A stretch of 64,000 nucleotides of DNA, from positions 4,650,001 to 4,714,000 of the forward strand of contig NZ_CP085193.1 in assembly GCF_024298965.1 (NCBI RefSeq), read 5' to 3'. Below the pieces are notes generated by a model that did not search any database, had not been told where the DNA came from, and worked only from the letters and a program-made list of their open reading frames with translations. Both the position numbers and the translations under genes were made by a program. This document shows positions 17,438-24,705 of the stretch, piece after piece. The DNA comes from Streptomyces rapamycinicus NRRL 5491. GTDB lineage: Bacteria > Actinomycetota > Actinomycetes > Streptomycetales > Streptomycetaceae. Positions within the stretch are counted from its first letter, which is position 1. Each line of letters starts with the position of its first letter.

Positions 17438-17971
17438 ATGGGCCGCTGGCGGGACGGTACGGGGACGCTGCGCGTGGTGGGCGGCGCGGACGGCGGCCCG
17501 GGCGGCGGCTCGAACGGCGCGAAGGAGGACCCGGGGGGCGTGGCGGGCGGCGCGGGGCGTGCGGGCGGCGCGGGAGGTGCGGGCGGCGCGGGAGGTGCGG
17601 GCGGCGCGGGAGGTGCGGGCGGCGCGGGAGGTGCGGAGAGCATTCCGCTCACCATCGCCGCCTCCTACCGCGCCCGCGCCCGCGGGCTGCTCGGCCGGGA
17701 CGGGCTGACCGGAGCGCTCCTGCTCACCCCCGCGAGCGGGGTGCACACCTTCCGGATGCGGTTCGCCATCGACGTCGCCTATCTGGACCGGCGGCTCACC
17801 GTCCTGGACGTCCATACCCTGCGCCCCGGGCGGCTCGGACGGCCCCGGCTGCGGTCCCGCCATGTGCTGGAGGCGGAGGCGGGCGCGTTGGAGCGCTGGG
17901 GCGTGCGGCGGGGCGTGCGCATCGTGATCGCCCCCGGCCCTTCAGCGCCGCCGCCTCCTTCTGTACGCTGA
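17438..17971 (+). CDS. DUF192 family protein with Gly/Ala repeat insert
   Basis: About 177 residues. The C-terminal half (SYRARARGLLGRDGLTGALLL, HTFRMRFAIDVAYLD, ALERWGVRRG) is a DUF192 domain, a small beta fold of unknown function common in bacteria and archaea. Between a short N-terminus and the domain is a ~45-residue Gly/Ala run encoded by 18-bp tandem repeats. The ATG at 17438 is the plausible start, although the homologous core begins only at about residue 68 and alternative starts within the repeat cannot be excluded. It is divergent from the prepilin peptidase. Confidence 0.72.
   Translation: MGRWRDGTGTLRVVGGADGGPGGGSNGAKEDPGGVAGGAGRAGGAGGAGGAGGAGGAGGAGGAGGAESIPLTIAASYRARARGLLGRDGLTGALLLTPASGVHTFRMRFAIDVAYLDRRLTVLDVHTLRPGRLGRPRLRSRHVLEAEAGALERWGVRRGVRIVIAPGPSAPPPPSVR
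17543..17632 (+). repeat. 18-bp tandem repeat encoding Gly-Gly-Ala units
   Basis: Five head-to-tail copies of GCGGGCGGCGCGGGAGGT (the first copy degenerate at 17543-17560, then four identical from 17561 to 17632) lie within the DUF192 gene. Identical copies suggest recent slippage and likely strain-to-strain length variation. Confidence 0.95.
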
Positions 17972-18076
17972 CGTCTCGGTGCCATGGTTGGGGCATCCTC
18001 GATCGGTCAATGGTGGGGACACCCTCGATCGCGGTCGAGATCATCGAGGTAGAGGTATAGGGGTAGGGGTAGCACG

Positions 18077-18499
18077 GTGACGACCACGGGCAAGATTCTG
18101 CGTTTCGACGAGTTCCGCGGCTACGGCTTCATCGCACCGGACGACGGTGGCGAGGACGTCTTCATGCACGCCAATGACCTGCTGGACGAGAAGCACCTGT
18201 TCCAGCCCGGGTCCAAGGTGCGGTTCGTTCCCGAATACGGCGACAAGGGGCCCAAGGCCTCCGAGGTGCGCGTTGTCGAACGCGCCGCGCCGGTCGAACG
18301 CGCCGCGCCGATCGTACGGCCCTCCGCCGGTCCGGACGGCGACGACACCATGTGCGATGTGCTGTCGGCCGCCGAGTTCCGGCAGGAGCTCACGGAGGCG
18401 CTGGTCGAGGTGGGCGGCAGTCTGACCGCCGACCAGATCAAGCAGGTGCGCAGGCGGGTCATCGAGATCGCCCAGGCACACAACTGGATCGAATCCTGA
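18077..18499 (+). CDS. Cold-shock-domain protein with helical C-terminal extension
   Basis: A 140-residue protein. Residues 3-65 form an OB-fold cold-shock domain (TTGKILRFDEFRGYGFIAPD with RNP1-like GYGFI, then DVFMHANDL as RNP2), although it diverges from canonical CspA. After a Pro/Ala linker carrying a repeated VERAAP, residues ~92-140 are predicted helical (FRQELTEALVEVGGSLTADQ). Probably an RNA-binding regulator distinct from the 67-residue CspA encoded at 40.9 kb. GTG start; upstream is a GGTA-rich run (18048-18072). Confidence 0.85.
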   Translation: MTTTGKILRFDEFRGYGFIAPDDGGEDVFMHANDLLDEKHLFQPGSKVRFVPEYGDKGPKASEVRVVERAAPVERAAPIVRPSAGPDGDDTMCDVLSAAEFRQELTEALVEVGGSLTADQIKQVRRRVIEIAQAHNWIES

Positions 18500-18505
18500 C
18501 AGCAG

Positions 18506-18554
18506 GCTGAGGGGCCGCCGCCGCGACGAACCGTCGCGGCGGCGGCCCCTCGGC
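18506..18554 (+). terminator. Terminator after the cold-shock-domain gene
   Basis: A near-perfect 23-bp stem (18506-18528 with 18532-18554) with a 3-nt loop, followed by TTTCGG, lies 7 bp after the stop codon. Confidence 0.85.
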
Positions 18555-18611
18555 TTTCGGTGCGCCTCGGCTCGGCTCTCAGCGAGCCTCAGCTTCCGGT
18601 GACGGAGAGCC

Positions 18612-19811
18612 TCAGCTTCCGGTGACTCTCAGCATCGCCCACATCGCCGCCGTCGCGGCCACCACGGTCGCCGGTGCGGTCAGCAGCCCCAGGCGGGTGA
18701 ACACCCCCAGGTCGGAGCCGGTCTCCGGGTCGTGGCGGTGGACTATGCGCCGCCACAGCAGGGTGGCCAGGGAGCCGACATAGGTGAGGTTGGGGCCCAG
18801 GTTGACGCCGATCAGCACGGCGAGCACGGGCCCGGGGCCGCCCCCGGAGGCGATCGGCAGCAGCGCCAGCACGGCGGGCAGGTTGTTGATCAGGTTGGCC
18901 AGCACCGCCGCGACCGCCGCGATCCCCAGCAGCGCGGGCAGGCTCGCCCCGGTGGGCAGCACCTGCCCCAGCGCCCCCTGGAGACCGCCCGCCAGCACGG
19001 CCTGGACCACCACCCCGAGCGCCAGCACGAACAGGCAGAACAGCGGCCCGGTCGCGCCGATCGCCTCCCTTACGGTCGCCCGGCGGCGCCGCAGCGCCCT
19101 TACGGTGAGCACGAGAGCACCCGCCCAGGCCGCCCACTGGGGGTCCAGGCCCGCCAGCGAGGTCCCCACGAACCCGGCGAGGGTCAGCAGCAGCACGGTC
19201 ACCGCGAACACCGGCACCCGGGGCCAGTCGGCGGGCGGGGGCTCGCTGGTCCCGGCGGCCAGATCGTCGGCGAAGAAGCGGCGGAAGACCAGGTACTCGA
19301 TGCCGATGGTCACCACCCAGGCGGGCCCCATCAGCACGGCGAACCGGGTGAAGGAGACCCCGCCGGCCTCCAGGGCGAGCAGATTGGTGAGGTTGGAGAC
19401 CGGGAGGAGCAGGGACGCCGAGTTCGACAGATGCGCGCAGGCGTACACATGCGGCCGGGACCGCGCCCCGAGCCGGGCCGCCGTGGCGAACACCACCGGC
19501 GTGAGCAGCACCACGGTGGCGTCCAGGCTCAGCACGGCGGTGACGGCGGCCGCGACGGCGAACACCCCGCCCAGGAGCCGGTCCGTACGCCCCGCGCAGG
19601 CCCGCGCCACGGCCTGCCCCGCCGCCTCGAAGAGCCCCTCGTCGGCGCACATCCGGGCCAGCAGCAGCACGGCGGCCAGAAAGCCCACGACGGGCAGCAG
19701 CTCCCGGGCCTCCGCCCAGGCCCCGGCGGGCGAGACCGCCCCGATGGCCACCACGATCCCGGCGGCAGGCACCGCCGCGACGGCTTCCGGCAGGCCCCGG
19801 GGCCGTACCAC
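18612..19811 (-). CDS. SLC13/ArsB-like membrane permease
   Basis: Polytopic ion-transporter-superfamily protein with about ten hydrophobic segments. LSLDATVVLLTPVVFATA, LSNSASLLLPVSNLTNLL and the pseudo-repeat ANLINNLPAVLALLPI with GVNLGPNLTYVGSLAT are the two discontinuous-helix motifs of ArsB/NhaD/SLC13 carriers, pointing to an arsenite, citrate/dicarboxylate or sulfate-type substrate. No ars genes are nearby. Conventional GTG start at 19811 leaves the first helix truncated: the frame stays open to 19874 and encodes a convincing TM1 (VAETLAVALLLGVLAFAVV), possibly starting at CTG 19874 after CGGAG. Confidence 0.75.
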   Translation of the reverse strand: MVRPRGLPEAVAAVPAAGIVVAIGAVSPAGAWAEARELLPVVGFLAAVLLLARMCADEGLFEAAGQAVARACAGRTDRLLGGVFAVAAAVTAVLSLDATVVLLTPVVFATAARLGARSRPHVYACAHLSNSASLLLPVSNLTNLLALEAGGVSFTRFAVLMGPAWVVTIGIEYLVFRRFFADDLAAGTSEPPPADWPRVPVFAVTVLLLTLAGFVGTSLAGLDPQWAAWAGALVLTVRALRRRRATVREAIGATGPLFCLFVLALGVVVQAVLAGGLQGALGQVLPTGASLPALLGIAAVAAVLANLINNLPAVLALLPIASGGGPGPVLAVLIGVNLGPNLTYVGSLATLLWRRIVHRHDPETGSDLGVFTRLGLLTAPATVVAATAAMWAMLRVTGS

Positions 19812-19874
19812 CGCGAAAGCCAGTACGCCGAGAAGCAGGGCGACGGCAAGGGTCTCGGCGACGGCGGTACTCAG

Positions 19875-20400
19875 AACAAACTCCGGCGAAGGGTGCGATC
19901 AACACACCCATGATGCGGCATCGGGCGCCGCGGCCACGCCCGGCCGGTTCGGGCAGGCGGCCGACGGGGCATGACGCCTGCGGCGCGCTGCTTTCCCCTC
20001 CCCGCCCCTTCCCGATACCAGGGGCTCCGCCCCTGGACCCCGGACCGGGACCCGGGCGAAGCCCCACCGCGCGGCGGAGCCGCATACCGATGCCACCGGA
20101 AGGAACGGAACCCCCGTCCGGGGTACAGGGGCGAAGCCCGGTCCGGGGTCCAGGGGCGTGGCCCGGTCCGGGGTCTGGGGCGGAGCCCCGCCCGGGGTGC
20201 AGAGGCGAAGCCCGGTCCGGAGTCCGGGGAACCCAGCCCGGAGTCCGGAGCGTGACCCGGCCCGGAGTCCGGAGCGTGACCCGGCCCGGAGTCCGGGGCG
20301 AAGCCCGGCCCGGAGTCCGTCCGGGGCCCGGGGCGGAGACCCGGTTGTGGGAGGGGCGGGGAGGGGGAGTCCGGCGGATGCCGCGCGGGGCAGCCCAGGC
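19875..20400. repeat. GC-rich repetitive intergenic region
   Basis: No gene is supported in this ~525-bp interval. From about 20020 it consists of degenerate copies of a CCCGG(A/G)GTCC(G/A)GG-type unit; three of them (20237-20260, 20261-20284, 20285-20308) form a clean 24-bp tandem array with a partial fourth copy. Such runs are common between Streptomyces genes and inflate spurious open frames. Confidence 0.75.
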
Positions 20401-21045
20401 TCAGGCGGTCCTGGGGAAGCTGACCTCCACCCGGCGGTTGCGCTTGCGGCCCTCCTCGGTCGCGTTGTCCGCGATCGGGTACTGCTCGCCGTAGCCCCGG
20501 ATCTCGTAGTTGATGGAAGGGTCCAGGTCCTCGGCGAGCGCCTGCTGCACCGCGTTGGCCCGCTGCTTGGACAGCACGATGCCGTGGCCCGCGGAGCCCA
20601 GGTCGTCGGTGAAGCCGAAGACGCGGACGCTCTTGGCGTTCTGCCGCTCCGCCTCGGAGGCGATCTCCTTGATCCGGGCCCGCGCGTCGCCGCCCAGCTT
20701 CGCGCTGTCCTTGCCGAAGAGCACCTCGGCCTGGAGGGCGAACTTCACCTTGGCATTGGTGTCCTCCCGCCGCTCGTCGCCGTCGTCCGTCTCGACCACG
20801 GACTTGATGTCCAGGACCCGGCCGGGTGCCAGCTTGGCGCCCTCGGGCATCTTCAGATCGGAGTCCTTGGCGTCGATCTTCACCGGCGGGGTGGTGTCGG
20901 CGGGCGCGCCGGGGCCGCTGTCCGCGTGGGCGGGCGGCGCCGGGGCGGTGAGGGTGACCAGGAGCGCGGTGGAGGCCAGCGCGGCCAGTACGGGGCCGCG
21001 GCGCGCGGGGCGGGTCGTCGTCTGTGGTGTCATGGCGCGGCTCAC
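20401..21045 (-). CDS. OmpA-domain protein of the Tad locus
   Basis: Secreted protein of ~214 residues: signal peptide (PVLAALASTALLVTLTAPAPPAHA), a spacer, then an OmpA-C/MotB peptidoglycan-binding domain at about residues 105-205 (LFGKDSAKLGGDARARIKEI, VFGFTDDLGSAGHGIVLSKQ, RAxAV and a final RNRRVEV). OmpA-C domains bind diaminopimelate in peptidoglycan; here it may anchor the pilus machine in the Gram-positive wall. GTG 21045 overlaps the lipoprotein stop (GTGA); ATG 21033, four codons later, is an alternative start. Confidence 0.88.
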   Translation of the reverse strand: MSRAMTPQTTTRPARRGPVLAALASTALLVTLTAPAPPAHADSGPGAPADTTPPVKIDAKDSDLKMPEGAKLAPGRVLDIKSVVETDDGDERREDTNAKVKFALQAEVLFGKDSAKLGGDARARIKEIASEAERQNAKSVRVFGFTDDLGSAGHGIVLSKQRANAVQQALAEDLDPSINYEIRGYGEQYPIADNATEEGRKRNRRVEVSFPRTA

Positions 21046-21623
21046 CCGGAGAGGGTGATGCTGACGGACGGCATGGTCGGGATCTGGAAGTCGATGTCCT
21101 TGACGCTCTTCGGCGGGGCGGGGAACTGGGCGAACAGCGGACGGCTCTCGTTCGGCTTGATCCCGGAGAGGCCCGTGGTGCACAGGCACTGGCCGTCGGT
21201 GTCCCGGAGGACGAGATAGCGCTTCTTGCCCTTCTCGTCGATCAGGGACGCCCCGGAGACGGACGAGAGGGACTTCACCTCGGTCTCCTTCGAGCGCCAG
21301 TCGATCGCGTTGAAGAGCCGGCTGCCGTGGTTGGTGACGGTGGCGTTGACGGTCACGAACCCGCCGTCGTCGCGCACCGCGGAGTGCAGGGTGACGACTA
21401 TCCCGCCGGGCCCCTTCATCTCGCCGATGGTCTTGGAGGAATCCGCCGCGGGCTCCTGCTCGTCGCCGTCGTCCTTGCCCGCGGTCGACGTCCGGTCCGC
21501 GGCGTCGTCAGGCTTCTTGTCGCCGTCGCCGTTGCCGCACCCGGCCACGGCGAGGGCCAGGGCCGCGGCGAGCGCCGTCGCGGCGGCCCTCCTCCGGGCC
21601 TTCGTCGTGTGCCGAATGCTCAT
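21042..21623 (-). CDS. Putative lipoprotein of the Tad locus
   Basis: A 193-residue product with a basic N-terminus, hydrophobic core and lipobox LAVAGC (Cys ~30), then an Asp/Lys-rich spacer and a beta-rich domain (IVVTLHSAVRDDGGFVTVNA; PNESRPLFAQFPAP). The fold resembles the DUF4352-like/immunoglobulin-type extracellular domains seen in actinobacterial lipoproteins, though no name can be assigned. Its overlap with the OmpA-domain gene suggests the two act together at the cell surface. Confidence 0.75.
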   Translation of the reverse strand: MSIRHTTKARRRAAATALAAALALAVAGCGNGDGDKKPDDAADRTSTAGKDDGDEQEPAADSSKTIGEMKGPGGIVVTLHSAVRDDGGFVTVNATVTNHGSRLFNAIDWRSKETEVKSLSSVSGASLIDEKGKKRYLVLRDTDGQCLCTTGLSGIKPNESRPLFAQFPAPPKSVKDIDFQIPTMPSVSITLSG

Positions 21624-21673
21624 CGCTCGCTGTCCTTTGCTCTTCTGCTCTGCGTTCGCTCGTCAGTCGGCCG

Positions 21674-22384
21674 TCAGTCGGCCAGGTGCACGGAGAAGAG
21701 GTCCTTGGCGTCGGGGAAGAGATCGAGACGCGTCGGGTCGATGGTCAGGTCGGCTCCGTCGCAGAGGAGGTCGATGGGCGGCTTGTCGTCCTTGCCGTCG
21801 TCCTTACCACCGTCGCCGTCCTTGCCGTCGTCCTTACCGTCGTCATCCTTGCCGCCGTCGCCGCCCTTGCCGTCGCCGTCGTTGGGCCGCTCGGTCGGCT
21901 GGGCGGGCGGCGCGGCGGTACAGCGCGGGGTGACGACCGCCTTGGCCGTCGCCTCCCCGTACTGGCTCTCCGTGCCGGGGATGACGGTCTTGCCCACGGG
22001 CTTGTGCGTCTTCACGGTGACGGTGAAGGACGTCGGCAGGAAGTCGGGCCCGCGGCAGTCGGTGACATCCGCCCCGTTCTGGTCGGCGAACCACTGCGCC
22101 TGGTCACAGGCGTTGGTGCCGCCCAGTCCCCGTCCGTCCAGCAGGTCGTCCCATACGCTGCCGTTCGCGATCGCCTCCAGGAACCCCTTGCGCAGTTGGT
22201 CGCGGTAGTCCTGGGCGGCCGCGAGGGCCGCCGCGTCGGCGGCGGTCTGTCCGCCGTTGCGGGTGGCTCCGGCCTGGCCGACGGCGAAGAGGGCGAGCGC
22301 CAGGAAGAGCAGGCCCGCCACCGCCGTGATGTAGATCGGAAATGCCTGCCCCGCGTCGCTCCTGAGATCTCGGCGCGCTGTCAC
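21674..22384 (-). CDS. TadG-like pilus assembly protein
   Basis: About 236 residues. An N-terminal TadE/G-type segment (RSDAGQAFPIYITAVAGLLF, then NGGQTAADAAALAAAQDYRD) is followed by a soluble extracellular part and an Asp/Gly/Lys repeat (KDDGKDDGKDGDGGKDDGK, residues ~185-210) before a short ordered C-terminus. TadG-like proteins belong to the pseudopilin set of the Tad system. GTG 22384 was chosen because the homologous region begins at once; the gap to the Flp gene is only 8 bp. Confidence 0.8.
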   Translation of the reverse strand: MTARRDLRSDAGQAFPIYITAVAGLLFLALALFAVGQAGATRNGGQTAADAAALAAAQDYRDQLRKGFLEAIANGSVWDDLLDGRGLGGTNACDQAQWFADQNGADVTDCRGPDFLPTSFTVTVKTHKPVGKTVIPGTESQYGEATAKAVVTPRCTAAPPAQPTERPNDGDGKGGDGGKDDDGKDDGKDGDGGKDDGKDDKPPIDLLCDGADLTIDPTRLDLFPDAKDLFSVHLAD

Positions 22385-22392
22385 GGGACCGG

Positions 22393-22557
22393 TCAGATGC
22401 CGACGACCTGTGAAATCTTGTCGGAGATGGCGTTTGCGATCATGCTGCCGAAGTCCGTGGTCGACAGGACCAGCACGATGGCGACCACCACGGCGATGAT
22501 GCCCAGGTATTCGATCGAGGTCTGTCCCCGATCGTTCCGCATGACGCGCTTCCCCAT
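22393..22557 (-). CDS. Flp-type pilin subunit
   Basis: A 54-residue protein with the Flp/TadE processing signature RNDRGQTSIEYLG followed by a single hydrophobic helix (IIAVVVAIVLVLSTT). Cleavage by prepilin peptidase after the Gly would release a ~41-residue pilin. The ATG at 22557 is preceded by GGAGGGG at good spacing; the longer frame upstream includes non-homologous sequence. It is the likely major structural subunit of the Tad pilus. Confidence 0.85.
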   Translation of the reverse strand: MGKRVMRNDRGQTSIEYLGIIAVVVAIVLVLSTTDFGSMIANAISDKISQVVGI

Positions 22558-22831
22558 TGTGTTCCCCTCCATGGGCTGCCGTCCCTCTGTGGTCCGGCGA
22601 CTCAACCCCCGTGGTGTCGCTCGCGACACGAGCAAAGTACGCCGAAACAGCCGTCTCGGAACAGTGCCCTAGGAAGCATTGCCTTCCCCGTTCACCACGT
22701 TCGAACCGTGGACGTGACGACCAACCCCGACCGCGCATCCGTCTCACCCCCTCCCGCACCGAGGAGTTCTCCGTCGACGACTGTCCCACATTCAATTGCA
22801 ACCGCGAAGGAGCTTCACCTAAAAGTGACCG
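22558..22831 (-). promoter_or_regulatory. Likely separate promoter region for the pilin gene
   Basis: A 274-bp gap interrupts the otherwise tight Tad locus exactly before the pilin gene. It is AT-richer than its surroundings and has no supportable gene, so the abundantly needed pilin probably has its own promoter and a leader. Confidence 0.45.
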
Positions 22832-23728
22832 TCAGTCCCCGGTCACCGAGCCGAAGTCGGTACCCGAGCCGATGAAGAACCCCGCGACGAGCAACACCAT
22901 GGTTCCGGGCACCATGAAGGTCGTGATGACCATGGTCGCCTTCGGCACCGCGCGGGCCGCGCGCCGCCGGGCGTTCTGTGCGTCCGTACGGCGCATGTCG
23001 TTCGCAATGGCGATCAGCGTTTCGACAATCGGAGCGCCCAGCTCCTCGCCCTGCTGAAGGGCGGTGACGAACTGCGCGACCTGTTCTGAGTCATTACGTT
23101 TACGTAGTTCCTCGAACGCCTGACGGCGGCTGACTCCCATGTCCATTTGCCGAAGCGTGATGCGAAGTTCATCCGCCCAGGGGCCCTCATACTTCTCGGC
23201 GACCCGGTCCAGGGCCTGACGGAAGCTCAACCCGGCGCTCACCACGACGGCCAGAACATCCAGAAAGTCCGGCAACGTCCGCTCGATCGCGTCCTTGCGC
23301 TCGCGCACCGCCGCCCAGATGCCCACCTCGATCCAGAACAGCCCGAACGCCACCAGCAGCAGCGCCAGCAGGACTTGACCCTTGAGCAGCATCACCAGCG
23401 CCCCGACGAAGCCGAGCGCCCCGTAGACCGCCCGCCGGGCCGCGTAGCGATCCACCGTCAGACCGCCCGGGTTGCCCGCCAGGTCGATCCGGCGGCGGAC
23501 CCGGGCCACCCGCTTCTCGCCCATCAGCCGCAGCACCAGCGGGGCGTAGCGCATGCCCAGCCGGTCGACGGCCGAGCCGACCACGGTCGTCCGGCTGGAG
23601 CCGACCTCCAGGGCCACCGCCAGATCGCTGGGCAGCTTGGCCTCGCTGCGGTACAGCGTGATGCCGTAGGCGATGCCCGCCACCGCGAGACCGGCCGCCA
23701 GCGCCAGCAGCAGTGCCATCTCCCTCAA
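22832..23728 (-). CDS. tadC: Type II/IV secretion F-domain protein TadC
   Basis: Integral membrane platform protein of 298 residues with the T2SF fold: an N-terminal helix, a pair near residues 104-140, and a C-terminal helix (TMVLLVAGFFIGSG). The cytoplasmic region includes LPDFLDVLAVVVSAGLSFRQ and LQQGEELGAPIVETLIAI, typical of TadC. With TadB it forms the inner-membrane platform that transmits TadA motion to pilin assembly. Spacing of 30 bp to tadB. Confidence 0.92.
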   Translation of the reverse strand: MREMALLLALAAGLAVAGIAYGITLYRSEAKLPSDLAVALEVGSSRTTVVGSAVDRLGMRYAPLVLRLMGEKRVARVRRRIDLAGNPGGLTVDRYAARRAVYGALGFVGALVMLLKGQVLLALLLVAFGLFWIEVGIWAAVRERKDAIERTLPDFLDVLAVVVSAGLSFRQALDRVAEKYEGPWADELRITLRQMDMGVSRRQAFEELRKRNDSEQVAQFVTALQQGEELGAPIVETLIAIANDMRRTDAQNARRRAARAVPKATMVITTFMVPGTMVLLVAGFFIGSGTDFGSVTGD

Positions 23729-23758
23729 GTCCCCTCTACCTGGATTCGCTGGACTTCG

Positions 23759-24697
23759 TTAGACGTCGATCTTGGACATGCGGCGGATGAGGAAGAAGCC
23801 GATCCCGTACAGGCAGAAGGCCACGACCACCGCCGCCTGCCCCCAGAAGGACGAGGTCATCCGGTCCAGTGAGCCGGCCGAGATCCGGTTCATCAGCAGC
23901 AGCGTCCCGATCCCCAGCAGCGGTACGACATAGGCGGTGACGGTCACCTGCGAGAGCTGGGTGCGCACCTCCCGCCGGGTCTCCTTGCGCTCCTCCAGCG
24001 TCTGGGTGAGGTTGCGCAGCGAGCTGACCACGGTCCCGCCCGCGCGGTTGGACAGCACCAGCGTGGTGACCAGCACCACCAGCTCCCGGGAGGGCAGCCG
24101 CTCGGCCAGCTCCTCCAGCGCGTCGTCGATCGAGTGGCCGACGGCCAGCTTGGCCGCGACCTTGGCCAGCTCCTCGCCCGCCGGCGCCTCCATCTCGTCC
24201 GCCGCCATGCCGAGCGCGGTGCGCAGCGCCAGCCCGGCCTGGGTGGCGTTGGCCAGGATCCGCGACAGCTCGGGCAGTTGGTTGATGAAGCGCTCTATCC
24301 GCTTCTGGCGCTGCCAGCTGAGGAACGCGAAGGATCCCCAGACGGCGATCACCGCCGCTATCGGGCCGAAGAACGCCGCGAGGAAGGACGCCGCGATCAG
24401 CCACAGCCCGGCCGCCGCCCCCGCCGTGTAGACGAAGAACTCCCCCGGGGTGATCTCCAGGCCCGTGGCCGCCAGCCGCAGCTCCAGCTTCCGGCCCAGG
24501 GAGGTGGTGCGCAGCCGCCGGTCGACACCCGAGAAGCGGCGCGCGCGGGCGGTGCCCGGCAGCGGGCCGGTCTCCGACAGCCGGTCGATCAGCGCGCGCT
24601 GCTGCTCCTTGCCGCGGACGTAGGTGTGCACGCCCACGACGCCCAGCGCGCCGCACACCAGCGTCGCGCCGAGGGCGGCCGTCGCGAGATGGTCCAT
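23759..24697 (-). CDS. tadB: Type II/IV secretion F-domain protein TadB
   Basis: Paralogous platform protein of 312 residues: N-terminal helix (ATAALGATLVCGALGVVGV), central helix pair, the T2SF cytoplasmic segment LPELSRILANATQAGLALRT, and two C-terminal helices. It lies 8 bp behind the TadA ATPase gene and forms the TadB/TadC platform. Confidence 0.92.
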   Translation of the reverse strand: MDHLATAALGATLVCGALGVVGVHTYVRGKEQQRALIDRLSETGPLPGTARARRFSGVDRRLRTTSLGRKLELRLAATGLEITPGEFFVYTAGAAAGLWLIAASFLAAFFGPIAAVIAVWGSFAFLSWQRQKRIERFINQLPELSRILANATQAGLALRTALGMAADEMEAPAGEELAKVAAKLAVGHSIDDALEELAERLPSRELVVLVTTLVLSNRAGGTVVSSLRNLTQTLEERKETRREVRTQLSQVTVTAYVVPLLGIGTLLLMNRISAGSLDRMTSSFWGQAAVVVAFCLYGIGFFLIRRMSKIDV

Positions 24698-24705
24698 GGG
24701 CCCTG

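Noticed and set aside
17543..17632. Regular repeats considered as a CRISPR array
   Set aside because: Direct head-to-tail 18-bp units with no spacers, inside a gene; not CRISPR.
22393..22635. Longer 80-residue version of the Flp pilin
   Set aside because: The extra N-terminal residues precede the GGAGGGG ribosome site and show no homology to Flp leaders.
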